DNA from: Spirochaetaceae bacterium
Lineage (GTDB): Bacteria; Spirochaetota; Spirochaetia; Treponematales; Breznakiellaceae
Direction: 5' to 3'
DNA: 13,438 nucleotides
NCBI GenBank assembly: GCA_031256815.1
Contig: JAIRPU010000123.1
Span: 1-13,438 of the forward strand
Shown here: positions 1-6,558 of the stretch, piece after piece
Position numbering within the stretch: position 1 is the first letter of the stretch
Layout: the number at the start of each line of letters is the position of its first letter
The notes under the pieces: generated by a model
Told to the model about the DNA's origin: nothing
The model's input: the letters and a program-made list of their open reading frames with translations, nothing else
The model's database searches: none
Made by a program: the position numbers and the translations under genes

Positions 1-1260
1 AACAAGTTCGCGTTCACGCATAACAATTTTTCCGTTAATAATTGTTGTATCAACATGGCGGCCTGTAATTCCAAAAAGGATATGGCTGTTAATTGTGTTT
101 TCGTTTACCGGAGTAGGCCCTTTATAATCGACAATAATTATATCGGCGTAATGTTCTTTTTTTAATGTGCCGAGCTTTCCGCTTATAAAACGTTCAAAAA
201 TCTTTTTGTTGTTTTCAAAAAGCATCTGCACAGGTTCGCCCCAGGCGACTGAAGGGCATTTTGCCGCGTGTTTATGCAAAATTCCGGTTACTTTAAACGA
301 TTCCGTCATATCGGCGGTATAGCCGTCTGTTCCCATTCCAACAAGCACTCCGCGGGAGAGCATTTTAAGAACGGGCGAAACACCTACGGCATTCCCCATA
401 TTGGATTCCGGATTATGGACAACAGCAACTTTGCTGTTTTTTAAAAGCTCAATTTCTTCATCTGTAATATGAATACAATGTACCGCAATGGATTTTTCGT
501 TTAGAACGCCTGCCGCGTTGAGGCGTTCTATAACGCGCATATTATATTTTGCTACGGCGTCAACAACGTCTTCTATTCCTTCTGCCGCGTGAATATGCAG
601 TCCGACGTTATTTTTGGCGGCCGCTTCAACACATTTGTCCAGTGTTTTTTTACACACGGTAAGCTGCGCGTGAACACCGATAAGCGCCTTTAACATATCG
701 TCTTTTTGTGCGCCGCAGTGCTTTGCAAAATCCGCGTTTTCTTTAATGCCTTCTTCCGCAATTTTTTCGCCGTCTCTGTCAGAAACTTCGTAACAAAGGT
801 TGCTGCGAAGCCCGAACAATTTTGCGGCTTCGGCAATTTTAAAAAGGCTGCCTGTAATTGCATAAGGACTTGCATGATGGTCGATTACGCTTGTTACGCC
901 TGAACGGACTTCGTCTATCATGGGGCCTATACAACTGTAGTACACATCATCAAGACTGAGCTGTTTATCGAGCCGCCACCAAAGGCCGGAGAGTACTTCG
1001 CCAAAAGTTGTAGCCGCTTTGCCTCCAAGACTCATGCCACGGGCAAAAGTACTGTAATAATGCATGTGACAGTTTATAAAACCCGGCATAACAAGCCTGC
1101 CGCGCGCGTCAATAAATTCTGCGCCGCTATACTTTGCTTTTAGTTCGGACGTTTTTCCCAAATCTTTTATAAGCGTTCCGTCAACAAGAACCGCGCCATC
1201 TTCAAAAAAAGGCTGCGCTGCATCCCTTGTTACCACTTTGCCATTGCCAATTAAAATCAT
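1..1260 (-). CDS. ssnA: SsnA-type amidohydrolase (C-terminus cut by window edge)
   Basis: This is a metal-dependent amidohydrolase-superfamily protein that I recognise as SsnA, a cytoplasmic putative aminohydrolase found with selenium-dependent molybdenum hydroxylase and purine-degradation genes. Its exact substrate is not established. I translated 420 open codons on the minus strand from the ATG at 1260-1258; the family is about 440 residues long, so only some 20 C-terminal residues are missing. Visible motifs are the metal-binding HMH at residues 65-67, DHH at 127-129, HIHAAE at 222-227 (catalytic Glu227), HCIH at 261-264 and GTDG at 310-313 (metal ligand Asp312). A GGAGG site (complement of 1265-1269) sits 4 bases before the start. 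The gene is divergent from the sulfate-transport operon and has its own strong promoter. Family assignment is firm; the SsnA subgroup rests on remembered sequence similarity. Confidence 0.85.
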   Translation of the reverse strand, partial: MILIGNGKVVTRDAAQPFFEDGAVLVDGTLIKDLGKTSELKAKYSGAEFIDARGRLVMPGFINCHMHYYSTFARGMSLGGKAATTFGEVLSGLWWRLDKQLSLDDVYYSCIGPMIDEVRSGVTSVIDHHASPYAITGSLFKIAEAAKLFGLRSNLCYEVSDRDGEKIAEEGIKENADFAKHCGAQKDDMLKALIGVHAQLTVCKKTLDKCVEAAAKNNVGLHIHAAEGIEDVVDAVAKYNMRVIERLNAAGVLNEKSIAVHCIHITDEEIELLKNSKVAVVHNPESNMGNAVGVSPVLKMLSRGVLVGMGTDGYTADMTESFKVTGILHKHAAKCPSVAWGEPVQMLFENNKKIFERFISGKLGTLKKEHYADIIIVDYKGPTPVNENTINSHILFGITGRHVDTTIINGKIVMRERELV

Positions 1261-1288
1261 AAAGCCTCCACAAACGTAATTTTCATTC

Positions 1289-1317
1289 AGTATAAGAGTG
1301 AACTTTTGTAATGTCAA
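1289..1317 (-). promoter_or_regulatory. Sigma-70-type promoter of ssnA
   Basis: Read on the minus strand, a perfect -35 box TTGACA (1317-1312) is followed after exactly 17 bases by TATACT (1294-1289), a 5/6 match to the -10 box. Transcription would start near 1282, giving a leader of about 20 bases with the GGAGG site just before the ssnA ATG. Confidence 0.75.
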
Positions 1318-1333
1318 GAAAAATGTACATGGT

Positions 1334-1350
1334 AAAATGAATTTCATTTT
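1334..1350. promoter_or_regulatory. 17-bp palindrome, candidate operator between ssnA and sbp
   Basis: The arms AAAATGAA (1334-1341) and TTCATTTT (1343-1350) are perfect inverted copies around a central T. The half-site TTTTCATT recurs exactly at 1280-1287, 1354-1361 and 1366-1373, and as TTTTCATA at 1443-1450. The palindrome lies 17 bases upstream of the ssnA -35 box. The regulator is unknown, and AT-richness makes chance copies possible. Confidence 0.4.
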
Positions 1351-1433
1351 TGATTTTCATTTGTATTTTCATTCTGAGAGCGCTGCGTACATCCTGTTTG
1401 TTTTTGAAGCTGAACGCGATTTCAAAAGGCCCC

Positions 1434-1462
1434 TTGACGGTTTTTTCATATTCATATATCTT
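1434..1462 (+). promoter_or_regulatory. Sigma-70-type promoter of the sbp-cysTWA operon
   Basis: TTGACG (1434-1439, 5/6 match) and TATCTT (1457-1462, 4/6 match) are separated by 17 bases. Transcription would start near 1469, leaving a leader of roughly 60 bases that holds the AAGGAGA ribosome binding site at 1518-1524. I see no riboswitch or terminator-like structure in this leader. Confidence 0.5.
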
Positions 1463-1531
1463 AGTAAAACAATCGGATTTGTAGGAATTCGGTGAAAAAT
1501 TAACTGGCTCAAAGCCAAAGGAGAAAGTTGT

Positions 1532-2563
1532 ATGAAGCAACGAGTTGTTTTTATTGTGTTTGTAGTATTGGCGGTGTTGGCGTTTGCCGCATGCTCGAAA
1601 AAAAAGGAAAGCGCCGGAAAGGAACAGGAGATACTTAATGTGTCTTATGACCCAACGCGCGAACTTTACCGCGCTTATAACGAGGCGTTTAGCGCCTATT
1701 ATCTGGAAAAAACAGGTAATAAAATCAAAATCAGTCAATCGCACGGAGGTTCAGGCGGCCAGGCGAGAAGCGTAATTGAAGGTAACGAAGCAGATGTGGT
1801 AACACTGGCGCTGGCCTTCGACATCGATGCCATAGTGGACGCGCGCGGCATAATAGCGCCGGATTGGATTTCGCGCTTTCCGCACAACAGTTCGCCTTAC
1901 ACATCAACTATTGTGTTTTTGGTGCGTTCCGGCAATCCAAAAGGAATAAAAGACTGGGATGACCTTGTTAAAGAGGGCGTTTCTGTAATAACCCCCGACC
2001 CAAAAACTTCCGGCGGCGCAAGGTGGAATTATCTTGCCGCATGGGCATTTGCCCGCTATAAATTTGGCAACGAAGACGCGGCGCGGGATTTTGTAAAAAA
2101 ACTTTATGCAAATGTACCTGTACTGGATTCAGGCGCGCGCGGTTCAACCAACACCTTTGTCCAGCGGGGGCTTGGCGATGTGCTTCTTGCCTGGGAAAAC
2201 GAGGCATTTCTTTCCATAAACGAGCTTGGCCCCGGCAAATTCGACATAATCGTTCCTTCTCTAAGCATTCTTGCCGAACCGCCGGTAACCTATGTTGACG
2301 CGAATGTAGAAAAACATGGCACAAAAGAGGCTGCAATAGAGTATCTTTCATATTTATACTCCGAAGAAGGCCAGCGCATAGCGGCCAAAAACTATTACCG
2401 CCCAACAGATAACGCTATAGCGGCGGAATTTTCCTCTCAATTTCCATATCTAAACCTTGTAACTATAGACGGAGAGTTTGGCGGCTGGCGCAAGGCGCAG
2501 ACGGAACATTTTGCCGATGGAGGAATCTTTGACCAGATAATCAAAGAGTTAAAATCAAAATGA
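1532..2563 (+). CDS. sbp: Sulfate/thiosulfate-binding lipoprotein of an ABC importer
   Basis: This is the extracytoplasmic solute-binding protein that captures sulfate or thiosulfate and delivers it to the CysT-CysW permease. It has 343 residues, a usual family length. The N-terminus is a signal peptide (hydrophobic residues 5-20) ending in FAAC, with Cys21 as the likely lipidation site; phenylalanine at the -3 position suits the relaxed lipoboxes of spirochaetes. The mature part carries family-typical stretches: SYDPTRELY near residue 38, HGGSGGQARSV near 71 and ADVVTLALAFDID near 86. AAGGAGA at 1518-1524 lies 7 bases before the ATG and supports this start. It is the first gene of a four-gene operon, and its TGA overlaps the cysT ATG (ATGA). 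Lipid anchoring, rather than a free periplasmic form as in enterobacteria, is inferred from the Cys21 motif. Sequence alone does not separate sulfate from thiosulfate. Confidence 0.93.
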   Translation: MKQRVVFIVFVVLAVLAFAACSKKKESAGKEQEILNVSYDPTRELYRAYNEAFSAYYLEKTGNKIKISQSHGGSGGQARSVIEGNEADVVTLALAFDIDAIVDARGIIAPDWISRFPHNSSPYTSTIVFLVRSGNPKGIKDWDDLVKEGVSVITPDPKTSGGARWNYLAAWAFARYKFGNEDAARDFVKKLYANVPVLDSGARGSTNTFVQRGLGDVLLAWENEAFLSINELGPGKFDIIVPSLSILAEPPVTYVDANVEKHGTKEAAIEYLSYLYSEEGQRIAAKNYYRPTDNAIAAEFSSQFPYLNLVTIDGEFGGWRKAQTEHFADGGIFDQIIKELKSK

Positions 2564-3465
2564 TAAAAAAATTACGCGCTTTTTTGTCTGGACTTTGTTC
2601 AGGCCGGCGCGGTGGCAGAACTTCCAGCTTTACGGAGGGGCGCTCTGCCGCCGCCAGATGGCCGGGCTTTGGATTGACGCTTGGGCTTTCGTTGACTTAT
2701 ATGACGCTCTTGATTTTAATTCCGCTTTCGGCGCTTGTGCTTTATTCAACAAAGCTTCGCGCCGCGGAGTTTGCCGCGGTAATTTTTGACCCGCGTACGC
2801 TTGCCGCGTTTAAAATATCGTTTGGTTCAGCGCTTTGCGCGGCGCTTATAAACGCCGTTGCCGGCCTTATAATTGCCTGGGTACTCGTGCGTTTTAAATT
2901 TCCACTAAAACGCTTTATAGACGCCTGCATCGACCTTCCATTTGCAATTCCAACGGCTGTCGCCGGTATTTCGCTTGCAACGGTTTTTTCACCGCAGGGC
3001 GCTGCCGGCAAAGTGCTTGCCCTGTTTGGGATAAACGCCGGTTTTTCGCGTTCAGGCATTGTTATAGCGCTAATTTTTATTACGCTGCCTTTTGTGGTGC
3101 GTACAATTCAGCCTGTGCTTGAAGAATTTGACCGCGAGCTTGAAGAAGCGGCGGCCAGTCTTGGCGCAAATTATACGCAGATTTTTACGCGGGTAATAAT
3201 GCCTTCGATTTTTCCTGCATTAATTACAGGTACTGCCATGGCATTTGCGCGCGCGCTTGGCGAATATGGCTCTATTATTTTTATTTCAAGCAATATGCCT
3301 TACGAAAGTGAAATAGTACCGCTCTTAATAATAAAAAAACTTATGCAGTTCGATTACAAAGGGGCAAGCGCATTGGGTATTACAATGCTTGCCACCGCTT
3401 TTGTTATGCTTTTTATTACAAATTTTTTGCAAAACTGGCTGCGTAAATCAAGAAGCAAAGTATAG
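2560..3465 (+). CDS. cysT: Sulfate ABC transporter permease CysT (CysU)
   Basis: This is one of the two inner-membrane permeases forming the sulfate/thiosulfate channel with CysW, driven by CysA. It has 301 residues with about six membrane segments, roughly at 38-62, 84-110, 122-145, 165-182, 220-240 and 272-294. The cytoplasmic EAA loop that docks to the ATPase is seen as EEAAASLGA at 195-203. The family region begins with WPGFGLTLG at residue 34; the 33 residues before it are Arg/Ser/Gly-rich and longer than I would expect. Its ATG overlaps the sbp stop by 4 bases and has no good Shine-Dalgarno, so translation is probably coupled to sbp. Its own stop overlaps the ribosome site of cysW. Confidence 0.92.
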   Translation: MIKKLRAFLSGLCSGRRGGRTSSFTEGRSAAARWPGFGLTLGLSLTYMTLLILIPLSALVLYSTKLRAAEFAAVIFDPRTLAAFKISFGSALCAALINAVAGLIIAWVLVRFKFPLKRFIDACIDLPFAIPTAVAGISLATVFSPQGAAGKVLALFGINAGFSRSGIVIALIFITLPFVVRTIQPVLEEFDRELEEAAASLGANYTQIFTRVIMPSIFPALITGTAMAFARALGEYGSIIFISSNMPYESEIVPLLIIKKLMQFDYKGASALGITMLATAFVMLFITNFLQNWLRKSRSKV

Positions 3466-3473
3466 GAGTAATA

Positions 3474-4313
3474 ATGAAGCAAAGTTTGGTTCGTGAACCG
3501 CCCGCGCTAAAAGCGGCGCTGATGGTTTTTATGCTGCTTTTTTTAGGGGTGTTTATCGCGCTGCCTTTGGCAACAATTTTCCGCGAGGCATTAAAAAACG
3601 GCATATCGTCTTACATTGCCGCGCTTGGCGAAAGCGACGCGGCTGCGTCCATAAGGCTTACGCTTTTAACGGCGCTTGTTACCGTGCCTGTAAACACATT
3701 TTTTGGCGTAATGCTTGCATGGGCAATAAGTAAATTTGAATTTCCGGGCAAAAACGCGCTTATTACCATGATAGAGATTCCATTCGCCGTCTCGCCTGTA
3801 ATTGCCGGACTGCTGTTTATTTTTCTTTTTGGTTCATTTGGCTGGTTTGGAACATTTTTTGCGTCGCATAACATAAAAATTGTATTTGCGCTTCCTTCGG
3901 TTTTTATAGCAACGGCGTTTGTTTCGTTTCCGTTTACCGCCCGCGAGCTTATCCCCCTAATGCGCGAACTCGGCAAAGACGACGAAGAAGCGGCGCTTAC
4001 ACTTGGCGCTTCAGGCTGGCAGCTCTTTTGGAAGGTAACGCTCCCCAATATAAAGTGGGGGCTGCTTTACGGCATAATCCTTACCAACGCGCGTTCAATG
4101 GGCGAATTTGGAGCGGTATCGGTTGTATCGGGGCTTGTGCGCGGCAAAACAACAACAATGCCGCTTTATATCGAAATTCTTTACGGTGAATATATGTTCA
4201 CAGCGGCGTTTGCTGTTGCGTCTCTTTTAACGCTTCTTGCTCTTGTAACACTCGCCGTAAAAACTGTTGTAGAACAGATGCTAGTGTTTCAGCGTAAAAA
4301 ATCGGAAGTTTAA
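3474..4313 (+). CDS. cysW: Sulfate ABC transporter permease CysW
   Basis: This is the second membrane permease of the sulfate/thiosulfate importer and pairs with CysT. It has 279 residues, a normal length, with about six hydrophobic segments starting near 13-38, 60-85, 95-120, 137-155, 190-212 and 240-265. The EAA loop appears as EEAALTLGAS at 171-180, followed by a Pro-Asn at 191-192 as in the family. A GGAG overlapping the cysT stop (3465-3468) lies 5 bases before the ATG. The downstream CysA ATPase starts 10 bases after the stop. CysT and CysW are paralogues. The order sbp-T-W-A and the absence of the CysT-type N-terminal region support calling this one CysW. Confidence 0.92.
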   Translation: MKQSLVREPPALKAALMVFMLLFLGVFIALPLATIFREALKNGISSYIAALGESDAAASIRLTLLTALVTVPVNTFFGVMLAWAISKFEFPGKNALITMIEIPFAVSPVIAGLLFIFLFGSFGWFGTFFASHNIKIVFALPSVFIATAFVSFPFTARELIPLMRELGKDDEEAALTLGASGWQLFWKVTLPNIKWGLLYGIILTNARSMGEFGAVSVVSGLVRGKTTTMPLYIEILYGEYMFTAAFAVASLLTLLALVTLAVKTVVEQMLVFQRKKSEV

Positions 4314-4323
4314 AGGAATTTAT

Positions 4324-5391
4324 ATGAGTATACAGGTTTTAAACATAAACAAAAATTTTGGGGCGTTTACCGCGCTGCGCGATGTATCGCTTTCAATTCC
4401 AAGAGGCGAAATTACAGCGCTTTTGGGGCCTTCTGGTTCCGGAAAAACCACGCTTTTACGGATTATTGCAGGGCTTGAAGCGCCGGATTCAGGCGAAATT
4501 CATTTTTTTGGTGAAGAAACAACGCACAAACAAACACGCGAAAGAAAAGTGGGCTTTGTGTTTCAGCATTATGCGCTTTTTAAACATTTAAGCGTTTTTG
4601 AAAACGTCGCGTTTGGCCTGCGCCTTCGCCCGCGCGCGTCCCGCCCTTCAAGACAAATAATAAAAGAAAAGGTAATGCGGCTGCTTGCAATGGTTCAGCT
4701 TGAATCTATGGCAAACAGGCTCCCTTCGGAACTTTCAGGCGGGCAAAAACAGCGTGTAGCGCTGGCGCGCGCGCTTGCCGTCGAGCCGCAGGTGCTTTTG
4801 CTGGATGAGCCTTTTGGCGCTTTGGACGCAAAAGTACGCGTTGAATTGCGCCGCGCTTTGCGTTATTTGCATGACGAAATGCACATTACAAGCGTGTTTG
4901 TTACGCACGACCAGGAAGAAGCACTGGAAGTTTCCGATTCTATCGTAATTTTAAATAAAGGTATGATAGAGCAGGTTGGAACGCCGGAATCGGTTTACGA
5001 AAATCCGGCAAGCCCCTTCGTTTACGGTTTTTTGGGAAATGTAAATTTGTTTCATGCGCGTTTTGAATCCGGCAAGATTAAACTTTCTGCGGAAGAAGAC
5101 GCGCGCGGCGAAAGCGAAAACGTAAAGCTGTTTGTCCGTCCGCACGATATTACGCTGAGCGCGCAAAACGAAGACGGCAAAGGGATTAAAGCGCGTGTTA
5201 TTTCGGCGCGCGCGCTTGGAGGCAGAGTTCGCGTAGAATTGCTAACCGCAGACGGCGGCGCGGCGCTGGAAGCCGACCTTGCAAAAAAAGAATGGGATTT
5301 GCTTAAAGAATCCGCAAAAGAAGAAATATACGTCTTTTTTACAGGCGCGCGCGTTTATTCAAACGAAGGCTGGAGCGACTGGTCAATATAA
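4324..5391 (+). CDS. cysA: Sulfate/thiosulfate import ATP-binding protein CysA
   Basis: This is the cytoplasmic ATPase that powers the CysT-CysW permease. It has 355 residues, a usual length for CysA. ABC motifs are complete: Walker A GPSGSGKT at 35-42, Q-loop Gln81, signature LSGGQ at 137-141, Walker B VLLLDEP at 157-163 and switch His195. After about residue 240 there is a C-terminal TOBE-type regulatory domain (VRPHDITLSA at 271-280), as in CysA and other dicistronic importer ATPases. AAAGGAAT at 4312-4319 serves as the ribosome site. The gene closes the operon, and all four parts of the importer are present and intact. No genes for sulfate activation or reduction are in the window. I see no convincing rho-independent terminator after the stop. 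Confidence 0.94.
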   Translation: MSIQVLNINKNFGAFTALRDVSLSIPRGEITALLGPSGSGKTTLLRIIAGLEAPDSGEIHFFGEETTHKQTRERKVGFVFQHYALFKHLSVFENVAFGLRLRPRASRPSRQIIKEKVMRLLAMVQLESMANRLPSELSGGQKQRVALARALAVEPQVLLLDEPFGALDAKVRVELRRALRYLHDEMHITSVFVTHDQEEALEVSDSIVILNKGMIEQVGTPESVYENPASPFVYGFLGNVNLFHARFESGKIKLSAEEDARGESENVKLFVRPHDITLSAQNEDGKGIKARVISARALGGRVRVELLTADGGAALEADLAKKEWDLLKESAKEEIYVFFTGARVYSNEGWSDWSI

Positions 5392-5425
5392 AAACCAAAA
5401 TCCATGCCCCGTTACCGGCCTCTAT

Positions 5426-5441
5426 TATTTTTTAAAAAATA
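5426..5441. repeat. 16-bp AT-only perfect palindrome after cysA
   Basis: Six T's are followed directly by six A's, with TA steps at both ends giving a perfect 16-bp palindrome. It lies in the 118-base gap between cysA and fliS. With no GC stem it is a poor terminator; it could be a flexible or bent spacer upstream of the fliS promoter, or chance. Confidence 0.3.
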
Positions 5442-5445
5442 TGCT

Positions 5446-5471
5446 TATAATTTATATACCGTTGCCGATAA
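5446..5471 (+). promoter_or_regulatory. Sigma-28 (FliA/SigD-like) promoter of fliS
   Basis: GCCGATAA at 5464-5471 is an exact match to the sigma-28 -10 consensus. TATAATTT at 5446-5453 matches 6 of 8 positions of TAAAGTTT, with a 10-base spacer rather than the usual 11. The site lies about 40 bases before the start of a flagellar gene, where sigma-28 control is expected. The -10 box is embedded in an inverted repeat, ACCGTT (5458-5463) / AACGGT (5487-5492). Confidence 0.6.
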
Positions 5472-5509
5472 TTTAATGATTATAATAACGGTTTATCATG
5501 GGAGGAGTT

Positions 5510-5956
5510 ATGGCGTATTCAAACGCGCTTGCCGCTTACAGGCAAACCAGAATAAAGACGGCTGGACAGGGGCAGCTTATCATCATGTTGTACGACGGGG
5601 CGGTTATGAACATTGACCGCGCGCTGGAACTTATAAAAATGCCTTCCGGTAAAAAGCGCGACCCGGCACGGATAGAGCAGATTAGTAAAGCTGTGCTTAA
5701 ATCGCAGGAGATTATTACAGAGCTTATGGTATCGCTGGACTTTGAAAAGGGCGGCGAAATTGCAAGCAATCTCTTTTCTATTTACACTTGGTTTAACAAA
5801 GAGCTTTTAGAGGCAAATATGTCGTTTGATGAAGAACGTTTAATGAGTGTAAGAAAAATGATTTGTGATTTACGCGGTGCATGGGTTGAAGTTATAGCGC
5901 TTACAGCCGCAGACGAGCGTAAAGCTACGCCGCAGGGCGTTAGCTTAGCAGGTTAA
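5510..5956 (+). CDS. fliS: Flagellar export chaperone FliS
   Basis: FliS is the cytoplasmic chaperone that binds the C-terminus of flagellin, keeps it from polymerising and delivers it to the flagellar export apparatus. The 148-residue product is all-helical and carries the family hallmark near the N-terminus (NALAAY, then LIIMLYDGA at 23-31) and the late LRGAW stretch at 121-125. I chose the ATG at 5510, not the in-frame ATG at 5498, because GGGAGGAG at 5500-5507 is an excellent ribosome site for 5510 and would lie inside the longer reading. A sigma-28-like promoter sits just upstream. The next gene, a FlgN-like protein, begins 1 base after the stop. In spirochaetes the flagella lie in the periplasm, so the client would be periplasmic-filament flagellin. 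Confidence 0.9.
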   Translation: MAYSNALAAYRQTRIKTAGQGQLIIMLYDGAVMNIDRALELIKMPSGKKRDPARIEQISKAVLKSQEIITELMVSLDFEKGGEIASNLFSIYTWFNKELLEANMSFDEERLMSVRKMICDLRGAWVEVIALTAADERKATPQGVSLAG

Positions 5957-5957
5957 T

Positions 5958-6440
5958 ATGCCGCTAAGCGATGTGCTTACGGACGAAGAAGTGGCGCAGC
6001 GGGTTGCAATACTAAAACGGTTTCGCGAGCTTTTAATTGAACAGAGAGACAGATTTAAAACTTATCTTGCCGCGCTTGATTCGCAGAAGGACAAAATTAC
6101 CGGCGGTGATATTGAAGACCTAAGCGTTCAGGCGGATTTTGAAGAAAAAATTCTTGCCGATATTATATCTTTGGAAAAGAGCATAGTCCCCATGCGGGAA
6201 CTTTACGAATCCGCTTTTAAGGATGAGGCCGCGCCGGATATTTCCGAGCTTGATTCAGTACTGGAAAATTTAAAAACAGAAGCCGCGCGGCGTTCACGCG
6301 AAAACACAGAAATTCTGCAAAAAAAACTTGTTGCCATACGCGGCGAAATTAAAAATCTGCGGGCAAACCCATTCCAGCGCTCCCGCCGCGCCGTGCGAAA
6401 CGAAGCGGCGCAGGCAAACTTTCTTGATATACAAGGTTAA
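5958..6440 (+). CDS. FlgN-like coiled-coil flagellar chaperone (tentative)
   Basis: The 160-residue product is acidic to neutral, has no membrane segment or signal peptide, and is almost entirely helical with long heptad-like stretches (about residues 15-75 and 95-140). That size and architecture match FlgN-type chaperones, which hold the hook-filament junction proteins FlgK and FlgL before export. The tail (NPF at 137-139, then ANFLDIQG at the end) resembles the conserved end of FlgN-like proteins as I remember them. The position, 1 base after fliS and probably co-transcribed from its sigma-28-like promoter, supports a flagellar role. The ribosome site is weak (AGCAGG at 5947-5952, inside the end of fliS), suggesting translational coupling. 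I cannot exclude a lineage-specific coiled-coil protein of other function. Confidence 0.5.
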   Translation: MPLSDVLTDEEVAQRVAILKRFRELLIEQRDRFKTYLAALDSQKDKITGGDIEDLSVQADFEEKILADIISLEKSIVPMRELYESAFKDEAAPDISELDSVLENLKTEAARRSRENTEILQKKLVAIRGEIKNLRANPFQRSRRAVRNEAAQANFLDIQG

Positions 6441-6506
6441 AACCGAAGTTACCCGCTCCCCTTATGCAAAAAATCCATGCAGAAACGTACACAAGCCTTG
6501 ACGTTT

Positions 6507-6537
6507 TTGCCAAAACATGGGAAAGTTTTTGTAAATT
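6507..6537 (+). promoter_or_regulatory. Weak candidate promoter for the eno operon
   Basis: TTGCCA (6507-6512, 5/6) and TAAATT (6532-6537, 4/6) are 19 bases apart. A TTGACG at 6498-6503 is the better -35 box but has no acceptable -10 at 16-18 bases. The 118-base gap and the very strong GAGGGGG ribosome site (6544-6550) suggest an independent transcript starts here, but its promoter is not clearly defined. Confidence 0.25.
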
Positions 6538-6558
6538 ATTTTTGAGGGGGCATTTATA

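Noticed and set aside
690..903. Short open frames on both strands inside ssnA
   Set aside because: ssnA is continuously open and carries family motifs (residues about 120-190) across this region.
1283..1744. Minus-strand open frame of about 150 codons spanning the ssnA/sbp gap
   Set aside because: It overlaps the divergent promoters and the start of sbp, has no family resemblance, and its composition follows the AT-rich intergenic DNA.
1968..2405. Minus-strand open frame of about 145 codons inside sbp
   Set aside because: It is a shadow of the sbp coding frame; sbp has clear family similarity over the same bases.
2141..5360. Many short alternating CGCG tracts in the transporter genes (possible Z-DNA)
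   Set aside because: They coincide with frequent GCG/CGC codons for Ala and Arg in the coding frames and show no positional pattern that needs another explanation.
5498..5509. Upstream ATG as the start of fliS
   Set aside because: The following bases are the strong ribosome site for the ATG at 5510, and FliS homology begins at 5510.
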